64,000 bases of DNA from NCBI RefSeq assembly GCF_001190745.1, contig NZ_CP012196.1, positions 992,001-1,056,000 on the forward strand, given 5' to 3'. The translations under genes were made by a program, and so were the position numbers. Below are positions 1 to 9,441 of this stretch, piece by piece (the first letter of the stretch is position 1; every line of letters begins with the position of its first letter). Below the pieces are notes generated by a model. That model saw only the letters and a program-made list of their open reading frames with translations, ran no database searches and had not been told where the DNA came from. Source of the stretch: Campylobacter gracilis (lineage in GTDB: Bacteria > Campylobacterota > Campylobacteria > Campylobacterales > Campylobacteraceae).

Positions 1-1959
1 GATAATTGCGCGGGAAATTCAAATCCGTCCGGTCTTCATATAAATGAAGACGGAAAAATGGTAGATAAATACGGAGGAGAGCTCCAACACTCTACCGAGA
101 CGTATTACGAACAGCCGTGGTGGAGTCCCGTGCCCATACCTAGAACAAGAGATATCGTAATAGATAGCAGAGGCAATAAAGTAGATGATAACGCGTACCA
201 AGGATACACGAATGAATTAAACACGGGAGGAGTCTCCGATATTTTAGTCAATTGCGATAACTATAACTGCTCAAAGGGTATCGATCTATTTGATACAAAT
301 ACGTGGAGCTATCAGCACTACGACCTTACCCCTGTACCTACCCCTAATGGCAAAGGAAACTATGCGGTAATCAATCCAAAAGATAGCTGGAACGGCGATT
401 CTCTCTTATTGCCGAGCCAATACGGCTTTGTAGATAACAACTGGAAAGACAGGGATCTCATCACCGATACAAAACAATTAAATCTCGATCTTACCAAGGA
501 TTTTACTATCAAAAGCTCAGAGCACACCTTAAGCTACGGCGGGCTTTTTAGTAAAAGCGATAAGCGAATGGTAAACAGACAAGGATACGAGCCTACGAAT
601 AAACAGTGGTGGGCCGAAACCTTTTTCGGCGTAAGAAATACTAACCCCGACTTTCCTATGCTCGGCACTTGGTATGCGGATAAATGTAAGCTATACAACG
701 GAAACGACTACGTATCGCTTTGCGGTCACGAAGATGATTCTTTTAGCTTCCTTATTCCGGTTGAGACCAAAACCGGAGCGCTTTATGTGGGAGATGACTT
801 TCGTATAAACGATGTTTTAGCCTTTGATCTTAATTATAGGTATGATAAGGTTAAACACAATCCATCATATACCCCAGGCGTTACGCCTAAAATTCCGACC
901 GATCTGTTTATCGGGATGTTCGTTCCATACACGCCGCTTCCGGGCACTCCGTCTAACGACGAGATAAAAGCTCATAGAGATGCTAACGCCGAAGCCAACG
1001 CCGTGTATTTGGCTTCGCAAAAGAGAAAGTATTCGGCAAACTCATATTCTTTATCTACGAATATCGATCCGCTCGATTTTTTTAGAATTCAGCTTAAATA
1101 TGCAAACGGATTTAGGGCGCCTACTTCGGATGAAATTTACTTCACTTTCCAGCACCGTGATTTTTCGATATATCCTAATTTGGATTTGAAAAAAGAGACC
1201 GCAAAGACTAAAGAGATTGCCTTTACGCTTCATAATTCTCCAAGCTTCGTTACATTGAATTTATTCCAAACGGATTATAGGAATTTTATAGATTTACAAT
1301 ACAAGGGGGAATTCCAGCTTCCTTACGGAAACGGTGGAAGTACAATGCCTACTTCTGTGTATCAAAACGTAAATCGTCCAAAAGCAAGAGTAAGAGGAAT
1401 AGAGATAGACTCGAGACTGGCTTTGGATCAAATTTGGCAGCCATTGCAGGGTTTTAGCATTGGATATAAGCTAAGTATCCAAAAGGGTAGAATGGACATA
1501 GGTAATGGCAAAATAGATACTCCGATGAATGCAATCCAGCCTAGAACGGCGGTTTATAGCGTAAGCTACCAAAGCCCAGGCGATAAATTCGGCGCAGATC
1601 TATTTGTAACTGCGGTAGCTGCAAAAAAAGGAGACGACACCTATAATATGTATTGGTATGAGCAAGCGCGAAGTGGCAAAATCGTAAACGGCAAACCTGT
1701 AAGCAATAGCGAAGTGGAATGGAGAAGCGGCGGATATACCACGATAGACTTCGTAACATATGTAAAGCCGATCAAATATCTAACTCTTCGTGCAGGCGCA
1801 TATAATATAACCAATCGCAAATATATCACTTGGGAAAGCGCCAGATCAATAAGGCCTTTTGGAACTAGCAATCTGATAGATCAAGAAACAGGCCTTGGTA
1901 TCAACCGCTTTTATTCGCCGGGAAGAAATTATAAACTCACGTGGGAGATGCAGTTTTAA
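1..1959 (+). CDS. TonB-dependent receptor, haem/haemoglobin type (5' truncated)
   Basis: The frame is open from base 1, so the gene begins upstream of the window; 652 C-terminal residues are visible and the ATG at 58 is internal. The protein is an outer-membrane beta-barrel: alternating aromatic strands, the motif NGFRAPTSDEIYF typical of TonB-dependent haemoglobin/transferrin/lactoferrin receptors, and a terminal strand ending in W-E-M-Q-F. The plug domain is missing because of the window edge. Members of this family take haem or protein-bound iron to TonB/ExbBD. Ligand cannot be assigned from the barrel alone. No partner gene follows; 570 bases of noncoding DNA come next. Family call is firm, haem specificity is inference. 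Confidence 0.88.
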   Translation, partial: DNCAGNSNPSGLHINEDGKMVDKYGGELQHSTETYYEQPWWSPVPIPRTRDIVIDSRGNKVDDNAYQGYTNELNTGGVSDILVNCDNYNCSKGIDLFDTNTWSYQHYDLTPVPTPNGKGNYAVINPKDSWNGDSLLLPSQYGFVDNNWKDRDLITDTKQLNLDLTKDFTIKSSEHTLSYGGLFSKSDKRMVNRQGYEPTNKQWWAETFFGVRNTNPDFPMLGTWYADKCKLYNGNDYVSLCGHEDDSFSFLIPVETKTGALYVGDDFRINDVLAFDLNYRYDKVKHNPSYTPGVTPKIPTDLFIGMFVPYTPLPGTPSNDEIKAHRDANAEANAVYLASQKRKYSANSYSLSTNIDPLDFFRIQLKYANGFRAPTSDEIYFTFQHRDFSIYPNLDLKKETAKTKEIAFTLHNSPSFVTLNLFQTDYRNFIDLQYKGEFQLPYGNGGSTMPTSVYQNVNRPKARVRGIEIDSRLALDQIWQPLQGFSIGYKLSIQKGRMDIGNGKIDTPMNAIQPRTAVYSVSYQSPGDKFGADLFVTAVAAKKGDDTYNMYWYEQARSGKIVNGKPVSNSEVEWRSGGYTTIDFVTYVKPIKYLTLRAGAYNITNRKYITWESARSIRPFGTSNLIDQETGLGINRFYSPGRNYKLTWEMQF

Positions 1960-1992
1960 AATTTAATCAAGTGTTTGACGTCTTATTAAAAC

Positions 1993-2139
1993 AAAAGCCT
2001 TTGGAATCAAAAATTTATAGATTTATTACTAAATTTAAAAAGATGGCGATAGTAAATCATTTGGCATCGTTTAGATTTCCGAATTTTATGTAACGTGTAA
2101 ATTTCAAATTTTACGTGACGCGGTAGTCCAAAGGCTTTT
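1993..2139. repeat. Long-range perfect inverted repeat ending in a T-run
   Basis: AAAAGCCTTTGGA at 1993-2005 is the exact reverse complement of TCCAAAGGCTTTT at 2127-2139, giving 13 perfect pairs across a 121-base loop. The right arm runs into a six-T tract. Inside the loop, ACGTGTAAATTT and AAATTTTACGT (about 2093-2117) form a second near-perfect pair. On the plus strand this could be a structured 3' end or terminator of the receptor transcript, or a small RNA. Confidence 0.5.
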
Positions 2140-2465
2140 TTCTGCGATGACATCAGCTTTATAATTTTGCAATGACGCTCACGGTCTCTTTCAAAATCAA
2201 GATAGCGAATTCTGAAATTTAACCGCGGTCTCTATGAAGCCTTTTGGCTCGCGGAATTTCTCTGCCATTAGCGCGTAAATCCTCGATCCTCGTCACGATA
2301 TTTTGCGCAATGTAGTTTTAAAAATCTTTATTTAAATAACCCAAGGCTGCTTAGCTTAACCGCCGAAAAACAAGCGAAAAAACCAAGCGCAGGCTTTAGG
2401 TAAAATTTGCGCGGAATTTAAAATATTTTAAAATTTGAGAATTTGTAGAATTAAAATTTAAAGAT

Positions 2466-2496
2466 AAATTTTGACCGAACGAATCGGTCAAAATTT
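2466..2496 (-). terminator. Candidate terminator of ppa
   Basis: AAATTTTGACCG (2466-2477) pairs perfectly with CGGTCAAAATTT (2485-2496) over 12 bases with a 7-base loop, just downstream of the minus-strand ppa stop. Read on the minus strand the stem ends in an AT-rich stretch, fitting a Rho-independent terminator, possibly usable in both directions. Confidence 0.6.
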
Positions 2497-2531
2497 GATT
2501 AAATTTTAGCGCCGAGTGCGCAAAAAGGGGA

Positions 2532-3050
2532 TTATTTATAAGCCTTGATCGCTTTGTCTAGGATTTTCTCCGCTTCCGCGGCGCTTGCAAAATCCTTCAC
2601 TTTGACCCATTTATTCGGCTCTAAAAGCTTGTAGGTTTCGAAGAAATTTTTGATCTTATCCAGCGTCGCTTTAGGCAGATCGGAGACCCCTTTAATGCCC
2701 TCATATCGCGGATCGATCTTGCTAACCGGCACGGCAAGCAGCTTCTCGTCCATGCCGCTTTCGTCCTCCATCATCAAAACGCCGATTAGGCGGCACGGGA
2801 TCACGCTGCCTGCGGCAAGCGGATATTCGTTTAGAACCAAAACATCCGCAGGATCGCCGTCGTCGGCTAAGGTATTCGGCACGAAGCCGTAGTTTGCGGG
2901 GTAAAACATCGCGCCGTATAGCACGCGATCGACGCAGAGCGCACCGCTTGCTTTGTCGATCTCGTATTTGATATTCGAGCCGTAAGGGATCTCGATTACC
3001 GCGTTGATTTTATCGGGGTTTGAGCCCACTTTTATCTTTGAAAGATCCAT
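2532..3050 (-). CDS. ppa: Inorganic pyrophosphatase (family I)
   Basis: 172 residues, the normal length for a bacterial family I soluble pyrophosphatase. It hydrolyses pyrophosphate to two phosphates in the cytoplasm and so pulls biosynthetic reactions forward. The metal-binding signature DDGDPADVLVL is present near residue 65, preceded by the conserved YGFVPNT segment; the N-terminal ...IPYGSNIKYEIDKASG matches the family. An AAGGAAAA-type ribosome site precedes the ATG. Only 9 bases separate it from the upstream BOF-family gene, so the two may be cotranscribed. Neighbouring adk and aspS recall the C. jejuni order. Confidence 0.96.
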   Translation of the reverse strand: MDLSKIKVGSNPDKINAVIEIPYGSNIKYEIDKASGALCVDRVLYGAMFYPANYGFVPNTLADDGDPADVLVLNEYPLAAGSVIPCRLIGVLMMEDESGMDEKLLAVPVSKIDPRYEGIKGVSDLPKATLDKIKNFFETYKLLEPNKWVKVKDFASAAEAEKILDKAIKAYK

Positions 3051-3059
3051 AGTTTTCCT

Positions 3060-3416
3060 TTATTTAGAATTTAAAATTTTGATATTTTTTACGTCTATCG
3101 TCGTTTTGGTAAAATCTTTGTCGATCTCGCCGCTAATTCGCACGAGCGTATTTTCATCCACGCTCACGCCGCGCCAAACGTCATCATCGATCTCAACCTC
3201 GATGCTATCGCCGTTTTGATCCACAAATCTATAATGCTCGTGTTTGAGCTGGGATTTTATCTTGCCGTCGATTACGACAAAAGAATCATCTCTTAATTTA
3301 AGCGCCTCTTTGACGCTTAACGGTTGAGTTTGCGCCGCGGAGCCGCTTGGCACAAACCCGCCCGCGCCGAATGCGACCGCACATAAAGCCATACTAAGTA
3401 AAAATTTTCTAACCAT
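3060..3416 (-). CDS. BOF/YgiW-type periplasmic OB-fold stress protein
   Basis: 118 residues with a cleavable signal peptide (residues 1 to about 28, hydrophobic core then A-A-Q). The mature part is a single OB-fold of the bacterial OB-fold (BOF, YgiW/YdeI/NirD) family: the pattern L-R-D-D-S-F-V-V-I-D-G, then H-Y-R-F-V-D, I-E-V-E-I-D-D-D-V-W and V-R-I-S-G-E-I-D-K-D runs in family order. Relatives are linked to tolerance of peroxide, metals and cationic peptides, with unknown ligands. It sits directly upstream of ppa on the same strand. Function in this organism is inferred only from the family. Confidence 0.8.
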   Translation of the reverse strand: MVRKFLLSMALCAVAFGAGGFVPSGSAAQTQPLSVKEALKLRDDSFVVIDGKIKSQLKHEHYRFVDQNGDSIEVEIDDDVWRGVSVDENTLVRISGEIDKDFTKTTIDVKNIKILNSK

Positions 3417-3689
3417 ATCTATCCTTAAATTTTAATCTCTGCATTTGCAAACAGATCTGAAATTTCATTAAATTTGAAATCTGCTTGCATTTGGGCGCTC
3501 GCATTTAAATTTACACAGCGAGCTACTTAAATTTACGCTTGATCTTGGCTATCTCGCGCAACGGCAAGCTATAAATTTAAAGGCGCGCTCGCAAAAAAGG
3601 CGCATTAAAATTTAAGCGCGATTTGCGCCGCTTGCGGTACGAAAAAAGGAGCCGGAGGCGCTTAAAATTTAAGCCGCCATCCAAGCGCG

Positions 3690-4271
3690 CTAGCCCAGTT
3701 TTTCGATCTGCGCGGCGATTATAGCGTTTATGTCCGCTACGATCTCCTCGACCGTGCGCTCGCCGTTTACGCTGTAAAATACGCCCGCGTCGCCGTAAAA
3801 TTTACGGATATCCTCGATCGGCTCTGAAAATACCGCCATGCGGTTTTTAAAGACTTCCTCGTTATCGTCCGCTCCGCGAGCACGTCCTAAAACACGCTCC
3901 TTGGCGACCTCCTCGCTAACGCACACCTCGATTACTGCGCTAAGATTTACATCATCGTCGCCTCGCAGCACCTCGTCTAGCTTATTCATCTGCTCGACGC
4001 TTCTTGGATAGCCGTCGATGATGATGAAGTCTTTAGGCGAGCTTTTAATCGCGCTAACGATAGCATTTACGACGATATCAAGCGGCACGAGATTGCCTTT
4101 AGAGATGAAGCCGTCTATCTGTTTGCCCAAAGCGCTGCCGCTTGCTACCTCGGCGCGCAGCAGATCGCCCGTGGAGTAGTGCTCGATGCTTTGATTCATC
4201 TGAGCGATCATACTCGCATCGGTCGTTTTGCCGCTTCCCGGAGCGCCGATGATTAGAAAAAGGCTTTTCAT
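3690..4271 (-). CDS. adk: Adenylate kinase
   Basis: 193 residues. Catalyses ATP + AMP = 2 ADP. The P-loop GAPGSGKT lies at residues 8-15, followed by the AMP-binding [11 protein letters not shown] and D-G-Y-P-R-S segments and the arginines of the short lid (R-A-R-G-A-D-D-N). The lid is of the short type without a zinc site. Its ATG overlaps the stop of aspS by 4 bases (4268-4271), so aspS and adk are translationally coupled. The same pair occurs in C. jejuni. Identity is secure. Confidence 0.95.
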   Translation of the reverse strand: MKSLFLIIGAPGSGKTTDASMIAQMNQSIEHYSTGDLLRAEVASGSALGKQIDGFISKGNLVPLDIVVNAIVSAIKSSPKDFIIIDGYPRSVEQMNKLDEVLRGDDDVNLSAVIEVCVSEEVAKERVLGRARGADDNEEVFKNRMAVFSEPIEDIRKFYGDAGVFYSVNGERTVEEIVADINAIIAAQIEKLG

Positions 4272-6022
4272 TTTTGCTCCTTCTTATGAAGCCTAAGACC
4301 TAGCTCGCGAAGCTGCTCGTCGGTCACGACGCTAGGGGCTTTGGTGAGCGGACACTGCGCGCGCTGCGTTTTAGGAAACGCGATAACCTCGCGAATACTG
4401 CTTGAGCCGGTAACCAGCATCATCAGCCTATCAAAGCCGATCGCGATACCTCCGTGCGGAGGCGCGCCGAAGCTTAGCGCATCGAGCAGGAAGCCGAATT
4501 TCTCCCTCTGCTCCGCAGGCTCGATCTTAAGCAGCCTAAAGACCTTTTCTTGAATGTCCGCCTTATGGATCCTGATACTGCCGCCGCCAAGCTCGATGCC
4601 GTTTAGCACGACGTCGTAGGCAATCGAGGTAATATCCTCCAAATCAGGCTCGTCGGGATTGTTCGGCATCGTGAAAGGATGGTGCATCGCGGAGTAGCTG
4701 CCGTCGTCGTTTTGCTCAAACATAGGGAAATTTACGACCCACAAAAACTCAAGCCTGTTCGGATCGATCAGACCGAGCTCGTTTGCGAGGAAAATTCTAA
4801 ATCTACCCATATAATCAAGCACGATTTTCTTTTTGCCTGCGCCGAAAAATACGACGTCGCCGACTTTAAGCCCGCAGCGCTTGATGAGTTCGTCCAGCTC
4901 GCTTTTTTCAAAGAATTTTACTAGCGGCCCCTTTAGACCGTCCTCTTTTACTTGGATAAACGCAAGGCCTTGCGCGCCGAATTTTTTCACGTATTCCTCA
5001 AAACCTTGCATCTGGCGCTTGCTAAATTTCAGATCGCCGCCCTCGACTTTTAGCGCTTTAACGCGGTTAGCCTTGCGGTCTTTGGCTAAATTTGAAAAAA
5101 TTTCGTTGCTAGATTTTTCAAAAATATCGGCTACGTCGATGAAAGGCATATCATAGCGCAGATCGGGTTTGTCGCTGCCGTAAAGCTCCATCGCGTCTTT
5201 GTACTCCATATGTCTAAAAGGGGTGACGATCTCGCGGCCGCAGGATTTAAAAATATCCTTTAAAACCTCCTCGGCTACGCGCATTACGTCGTACTGGGTA
5301 TTGAAGCTCATCTCGATATCGATCTGCGTAAATTCCGGCTGGCGGTCGGCGCGGAGGTCTTCGTCGCGGAAGCAGCGCGCGATCTGGAAGTATTTATCAA
5401 AGCCCGAGCACATCAAAAGCTGTTTGAAAAGCTGCGGACTTTGCGGAAGCGCGTAGAAGCTGCCCGGATAGACGCGGCTAGGCACCAGATAATCCCTAGC
5501 GCCCTCAGGCGTCGCGCGCGTTAAGATCGGCGTTTCGACCTCCACAAAGCCCAGCCTATCAAGAGCATTTCGCGCGGCGATCGCGGCCTTGGAGCGCATC
5601 TTAAATTTATCGAAGCTTCCCTCAGCGCGCAGATCCAAAAAGCGGTATTTCAGCTTCGTTTCTTCATTGACGCTTTTATCGCCGATTACGAAAGGAAGCG
5701 GCTTGCTTGGATTTTCGATCTCTAAGCTTTCTACTACGACTTCGATGTCGCCGGTTTTTAAATTTGGATTTTCCAGCCCCTCGCCGCGAGCTCGGATCTT
5801 GCCGACGGCTTTTAGAACGAATTCGTTTCGCACGGTATTTGCTACCTCGTATGCCGAATGGCTATCTTTGGGATCACAAACTAGCTGTAGAAGCCCGCTT
5901 CGGTCGCGCAAATCTATAAAAATCACGCCGCCGTGGTCGCGGTAAGAATTTACCCAGCCGCACACGGTTACACTTTTGCCGATATCGTTTTTACTCAAAT
6001 CCGTACAGTAATGACTTCGCAA
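4268..6022 (-). CDS. aspS: Aspartyl-tRNA synthetase
   Basis: 584 residues, full length for the bacterial class II AspRS. Domains in order: anticodon-binding OB fold (about 1-110; [13 protein letters not shown]), class II core with motif 2 ([18 protein letters not shown]) near residue 215, the GAD insertion (about 290-420), and motif 3 (G-I-A-I-G-F-D-R-L) near residue 530. In related epsilonproteobacteria AspRS is non-discriminating and also charges tRNA-Asn for the GatCAB route; I have not tested that here. Overlaps adk downstream; divergent from nadK with 97 bases between them. Confidence 0.97.
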   Translation of the reverse strand: MRSHYCTDLSKNDIGKSVTVCGWVNSYRDHGGVIFIDLRDRSGLLQLVCDPKDSHSAYEVANTVRNEFVLKAVGKIRARGEGLENPNLKTGDIEVVVESLEIENPSKPLPFVIGDKSVNEETKLKYRFLDLRAEGSFDKFKMRSKAAIAARNALDRLGFVEVETPILTRATPEGARDYLVPSRVYPGSFYALPQSPQLFKQLLMCSGFDKYFQIARCFRDEDLRADRQPEFTQIDIEMSFNTQYDVMRVAEEVLKDIFKSCGREIVTPFRHMEYKDAMELYGSDKPDLRYDMPFIDVADIFEKSSNEIFSNLAKDRKANRVKALKVEGGDLKFSKRQMQGFEEYVKKFGAQGLAFIQVKEDGLKGPLVKFFEKSELDELIKRCGLKVGDVVFFGAGKKKIVLDYMGRFRIFLANELGLIDPNRLEFLWVVNFPMFEQNDDGSYSAMHHPFTMPNNPDEPDLEDITSIAYDVVLNGIELGGGSIRIHKADIQEKVFRLLKIEPAEQREKFGFLLDALSFGAPPHGGIAIGFDRLMMLVTGSSSIREVIAFPKTQRAQCPLTKAPSVVTDEQLRELGLRLHKKEQK

Positions 6023-6119
6023 AATTACTCCTTTTTAATAAAATTTCAAGAGCCGATTATAGTTAAATTTTGCTTTTACAAAGCTAATTTTTTATAAAAT
6101 AGCGCCCGAAAGTAGAAAA

Positions 6120-7001
6120 ATGGAAAGCAAAAACAAAATCCACGAAAATTTAAAATTTGCAGGGCTGATAGCCAAAAAATCGGAGGAGATCCGCCCCGTC
6201 GCGGAGGAGATTCGCGAAATTTTAAAAGCGCAAGGTATCGAGCCTTTGATGCAGCAAGATAGCGCCGAATTTTTAGGCTTCAAGCCGCATACGCTTGCAG
6301 AAATTTTAAAAAAGACCAATTTTTTAATCAGCCTCGGCGGCGACGGCACGCTTATCGGGCTTGCGAGGCTGCTAAGCGATAAAAACGCCTTTATCCTCGG
6401 TATCAACGCAGGCACTTTGGGCTTTTTAACAGACGTGCAGCCTAGCGAATTCGCAAAATTTTTAAAGGAATTTTTGCGCGGAGAATACGAGATCGAGCGC
6501 CCGTTTTTACTCGAAGTGATACTGGAAAACGGCAGCGGCAAGATCGTCCGCAAGACCGCATTTAACGACGTCGTAATCACCCGCAGCCATATCTCTTCGA
6601 TGGCGAAGATCGATGCGTTTTTAAATAGAAAATATTTCAACACCTACTACGGCGACGGCGTGATCGTAAGCTCCGCTGTAGGCTCGACCGCATATAATAT
6701 GAGCGCGAACGGATCTATCGTCTATCCGCTGTGCGACGTGTTTTGCGTCACGCCGATCTGCTCGCACAGCCTGACGCAGCGGCCTTTGATCCTTCCCAAA
6801 GAGTATCTCGCAAGTTTCAAAAACGTCGGAAGCTCCGAAGTTAGCGTCGTCGTCGACGGGCAAGACGTTTTTGATATGGCGGAGTTTAGCAGCGTGAGCG
6901 TTAAAATTTCACACGCCAAGACAAATTTAATAAAACGCAGAAGCTACGATTATTTCGACGTTTTAAAAGCCAAACTCAGATGGGGGCACGGCGGATGCTA
7001 G
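6120..7001 (+). CDS. nadK: NAD kinase
   Basis: 293 residues. Phosphorylates NAD to NADP with ATP or polyphosphate. The diagnostic GGDG motif is in S-L-G-G-D-G-T-L-I-G near residue 75, followed by N-A-G-T-L-G-F-L-T-D and the second conserved segment Y-Y-G-D-G-V-I-V-S-S-A-V-G-S-T-A-Y-N. The usual N-E pair reads N-D (A-F-N-D-V-V-I). Start at ATG 6120 after a weak purine-rich stretch. Its 3' end overlaps recN, so the two form an operon as in C. jejuni. Confidence 0.95.
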   Translation: MESKNKIHENLKFAGLIAKKSEEIRPVAEEIREILKAQGIEPLMQQDSAEFLGFKPHTLAEILKKTNFLISLGGDGTLIGLARLLSDKNAFILGINAGTLGFLTDVQPSEFAKFLKEFLRGEYEIERPFLLEVILENGSGKIVRKTAFNDVVITRSHISSMAKIDAFLNRKYFNTYYGDGVIVSSAVGSTAYNMSANGSIVYPLCDVFCVTPICSHSLTQRPLILPKEYLASFKNVGSSEVSVVVDGQDVFDMAEFSSVSVKISHAKTNLIKRRSYDYFDVLKAKLRWGHGGC

Positions 7002-8518
7002 AAAGAATTTATATTAAAAATAATCTAGGTTTTTGCGAGAGCGAGCTTAGTTTTGGCCCGGGACTTAGCGTATTTACAGGCATCAGCGGCGCGGGTAAAT
7101 CGGTATTAATAGGCGCTATTTTAGCGGTGTTCGGGCTTAAAGAATGCGAGGCAGAGCTCATAGAAGCGGACGTAGAGCATAAATTTGATATGGAAAATTT
7201 CGGCTTGATAAACGATACGCCAAATACCTTTCGCGTTCTAAAAGAGCGTAGCTTGCGATACTTTATAAATTCCCAATCGGTCTCAAAAAAAAATCTAAGC
7301 ACGATCGCCGGCGAATACGTGAAATTTTTAGGCGCGAAAAACGCCGGCGAAATGAGTAGCGACAGCTTGCTAAAATTACTTGATTTTATCGCCGCGAAAA
7401 AAGATGCTGCGCACGCGCAAAGCCTATCGGAGCTTCAAAGCGCTTTTGTGGAATTTAGCCGTACAAAAAAGCAGCTGGATGAAATTTTGGATCAAGAGCG
7501 CAAGATTGAGGAGTTAAAGGAATTCGCTCGCTTCGAGATTGAAAAAATCGAGCGCGTATCGCCAAAGATCGGCGAATATGAGGAGCTTTTGCAGATCAAA
7601 AAAAAGCTTAGTAAAAAAGATAAGATCGAGGAGCTTTGGGCTAGGGCACAGGGCGTTTTTGAGCTAGAGCGCAGCGTCATCGAAGCGCTAAGTCTTAGCG
7701 GACTGGATAGTGCGTTTTTTGAGGATGCGATGAACGAGTTACGACTAAAGCGAGAAAGCTTGAATTTAGACGAGCTCGAAAACATCGACATAGAGAAAAT
7801 TTTAGATCGCATCGAAGCTCTTAGCGCGCTAAATAGGCGCTACGGAAGCGTAGAAGAGGCTTTGGCTACGCTTGAAGCGCGCAAGAAAGAGCTTGAGCAT
7901 TACGAGCAGTTAAGTTTTGAAAAAACCAAGCTACAAGCGGAATTTAAACGCCTTAGTGAAGGCACCGCTATCCTTGCCGAAAAAATTAGCGAGGCTCGCA
8001 AGGGCGCTAAAAAACGGCTCGAGGATCTGATAAATTCCTATCTAAAGCAGCTTTATATGGATGGCGTAGAGCTTAGTTTTAAGCCCGCGGTTCTTAGTGA
8101 GCGCGGCACAGACGAAATTTGCGTCAGCTTGTGCAAGACGGAATTTAAAAATTTAAGCTCAGGCGAAACGAACCGCCTACGCCTTGCTTTTATTGCCGCG
8201 AGCTTGGAGCTTACAAATAACGGCGAGGGAATTTTAATCTTAGACGAGATTGATTCAAATTTAAGTGGAAAAGAGGCGATGAGTATCGCAAACGTACTGG
8301 TAAAAATTTCAAAATTTTATCAAATTTTTGCGATTTCGCACCAACCGCAGCTTAGCTCCAAGGCTGCGTCACACTTTTTAGTAAGTAAAACGAACGGCAA
8401 ATCTAGCGTGAGATTATTAAGCGAAAATGAGAAAATAACAGAGCTAGCTCGTATGATAAGTGGTGAGACTATTACTGCAGAAGCCCTGGAATTCGCTAAA
8501 AAGCTAAGGCAAAGCTGA
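6995..8518 (+). CDS. recN: DNA repair protein RecN
   Basis: About 507 residues. An SMC-like ATPase for double-strand break repair. Walker A (GISGAGKS) lies near residue 30, a coiled-coil arm occupies roughly residues 150-340, the ABC signature reads L-S-S-G-E-T-N-R-L-R near residue 390 and Walker B I-L-I-L-D-E-I-D-S-N-L near residue 415. I prefer ATG 6995 (M-L-E-R-I-Y-I-K-N), which aligns with RecN N-termini and overlaps nadK by 7 bases; ATG 6980 would add five atypical residues. Coupled to nadK. Confidence 0.93.
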   Translation: MLERIYIKNNLGFCESELSFGPGLSVFTGISGAGKSVLIGAILAVFGLKECEAELIEADVEHKFDMENFGLINDTPNTFRVLKERSLRYFINSQSVSKKNLSTIAGEYVKFLGAKNAGEMSSDSLLKLLDFIAAKKDAAHAQSLSELQSAFVEFSRTKKQLDEILDQERKIEELKEFARFEIEKIERVSPKIGEYEELLQIKKKLSKKDKIEELWARAQGVFELERSVIEALSLSGLDSAFFEDAMNELRLKRESLNLDELENIDIEKILDRIEALSALNRRYGSVEEALATLEARKKELEHYEQLSFEKTKLQAEFKRLSEGTAILAEKISEARKGAKKRLEDLINSYLKQLYMDGVELSFKPAVLSERGTDEICVSLCKTEFKNLSSGETNRLRLAFIAASLELTNNGEGILILDEIDSNLSGKEAMSIANVLVKISKFYQIFAISHQPQLSSKAASHFLVSKTNGKSSVRLLSENEKITELARMISGETITAEALEFAKKLRQS

Positions 8519-8557
8519 AGGAATTTTAAGCTTAAGTTTAAATCTGAAATTTTTTGC

Positions 8558-8563
8558 TACAAT
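8558..8563 (+). promoter_or_regulatory. Candidate sigma70 promoter (-10) for tatD operon
   Basis: TGC-TACAAT, an extended -10 preceded by a T6 run (8550-8555), the usual Campylobacter arrangement in which a T-rich stretch replaces the -35 box. It lies about 80 bases before tatD and after the recN stop. Confidence 0.5.
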
Positions 8564-8643
8564 ACCGCGTTTAATTTAAATTTAAGTGTGATTTTGCAAA
8601 ACGACGTAAAATCCGCTTCGAAAAATTTTATCAAGTGAGTTTT

Positions 8644-9441
8644 ATGATTATAGATACACATTGCCATTTAGACGATGCTAGTTTCGATGCCGATTTGGAC
8701 GCGGTGATTGAGCGCGCCACGATTGCAGGCGTGCGCAGCATCATCATTCCCGGTGCCGATGTAGCAGACCTAGATAAGGCATGTAAAATTTCGCATGCAC
8801 GGGATAATGTGTATTTTGCCGTAGGGGTGCATCCATACGAGATAGATTCTTTCGATATGGAGGTGCTGAAGCGGTATGCTGACGATCCCAAATGTGTGGG
8901 CGTTGGCGAATGCGGTCTTGATTACTTCAGACTTAAGCAGCAAGAGAGCAAGGAAACCAAAGCCTTAGAAATCTCCCGCCAAAAAGACGCCTTCATCTCA
9001 CAAATCGATCTAGCAGCACAACTTCAAAAACCACTTATAGTCCATATCCGAGAAGCAAACGAAGATAGCTTTGGAATTCTAAAAGATCGCGCCGGCGATT
9101 TATGCGGCGGTGTTTTGCACTGCTTCAATGCCAGCAAGCTTTTGCTAGGTCTTAGCGAATACGGATTTTACTTCGGTATCGGCGGAGTTTTGACATTCAA
9201 AAATGCAAAAAACTTAGCTGAGATCTTACCGCAAATTCCGCAAGAGCGCCTCTTAATCGAGACGGATGCACCCTATCTAACCCCGCATCCGCATCGCGGC
9301 GAGCGCAACGAGCCTGCATTTACGAGACTCGTGGTAGAAAAAGTCGCGGAAATTTTAAGCCTAAGCGTAGAAGAGGTCGAAGCAATAACGACTCAAAACG
9401 CCTGTAGGCTTTTTGGCGATAAAATCAAAGGAGAGATATGA
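8644..9441 (+). CDS. tatD: TatD-family metal-dependent hydrolase/DNase
   Basis: About 265 residues. TIM-barrel amidohydrolase fold with the TatD hallmark D-T-H-C-H-L-D at the N-terminus, G-E-C-G-L-D near residue 90, V-H-I-R-E-A near 135, H-C-F-N near 160 and E-T-D-A-P-Y-L-T-P near 205. These supply the metal ligands of TatD enzymes, which act as 3'-5' exonucleases or related hydrolases. ATG 8644 gives the family-typical start M-I-I-D-T-H-C-H; a GTG at 8635 is also possible. The stop overlaps the next ATG by 4 bases (ATGA). Confidence 0.93.
   Translation: MIIDTHCHLDDASFDADLDAVIERATIAGVRSIIIPGADVADLDKACKISHARDNVYFAVGVHPYEIDSFDMEVLKRYADDPKCVGVGECGLDYFRLKQQESKETKALEISRQKDAFISQIDLAAQLQKPLIVHIREANEDSFGILKDRAGDLCGGVLHCFNASKLLLGLSEYGFYFGIGGVLTFKNAKNLAEILPQIPQERLLIETDAPYLTPHPHRGERNEPAFTRLVVEKVAEILSLSVEEVEAITTQNACRLFGDKIKGEI

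Larger units (their letters stand above)
1960..2531. other. Intergenic region with two inverted repeats
   Basis: No credible gene on either strand. It lies between the converging 3' ends of the receptor gene and ppa. It contains a wide inverted repeat (1993-2139) and a compact terminator-like hairpin (2466-2496), listed separately; the rest is AAATTT-rich spacer. Confidence 0.7.

Noticed and set aside
7285-7293. A9 run in recN as a frameshift site
   Set aside because: The frame continues with normal RecN sequence on both sides; no sign of a contingency gene.
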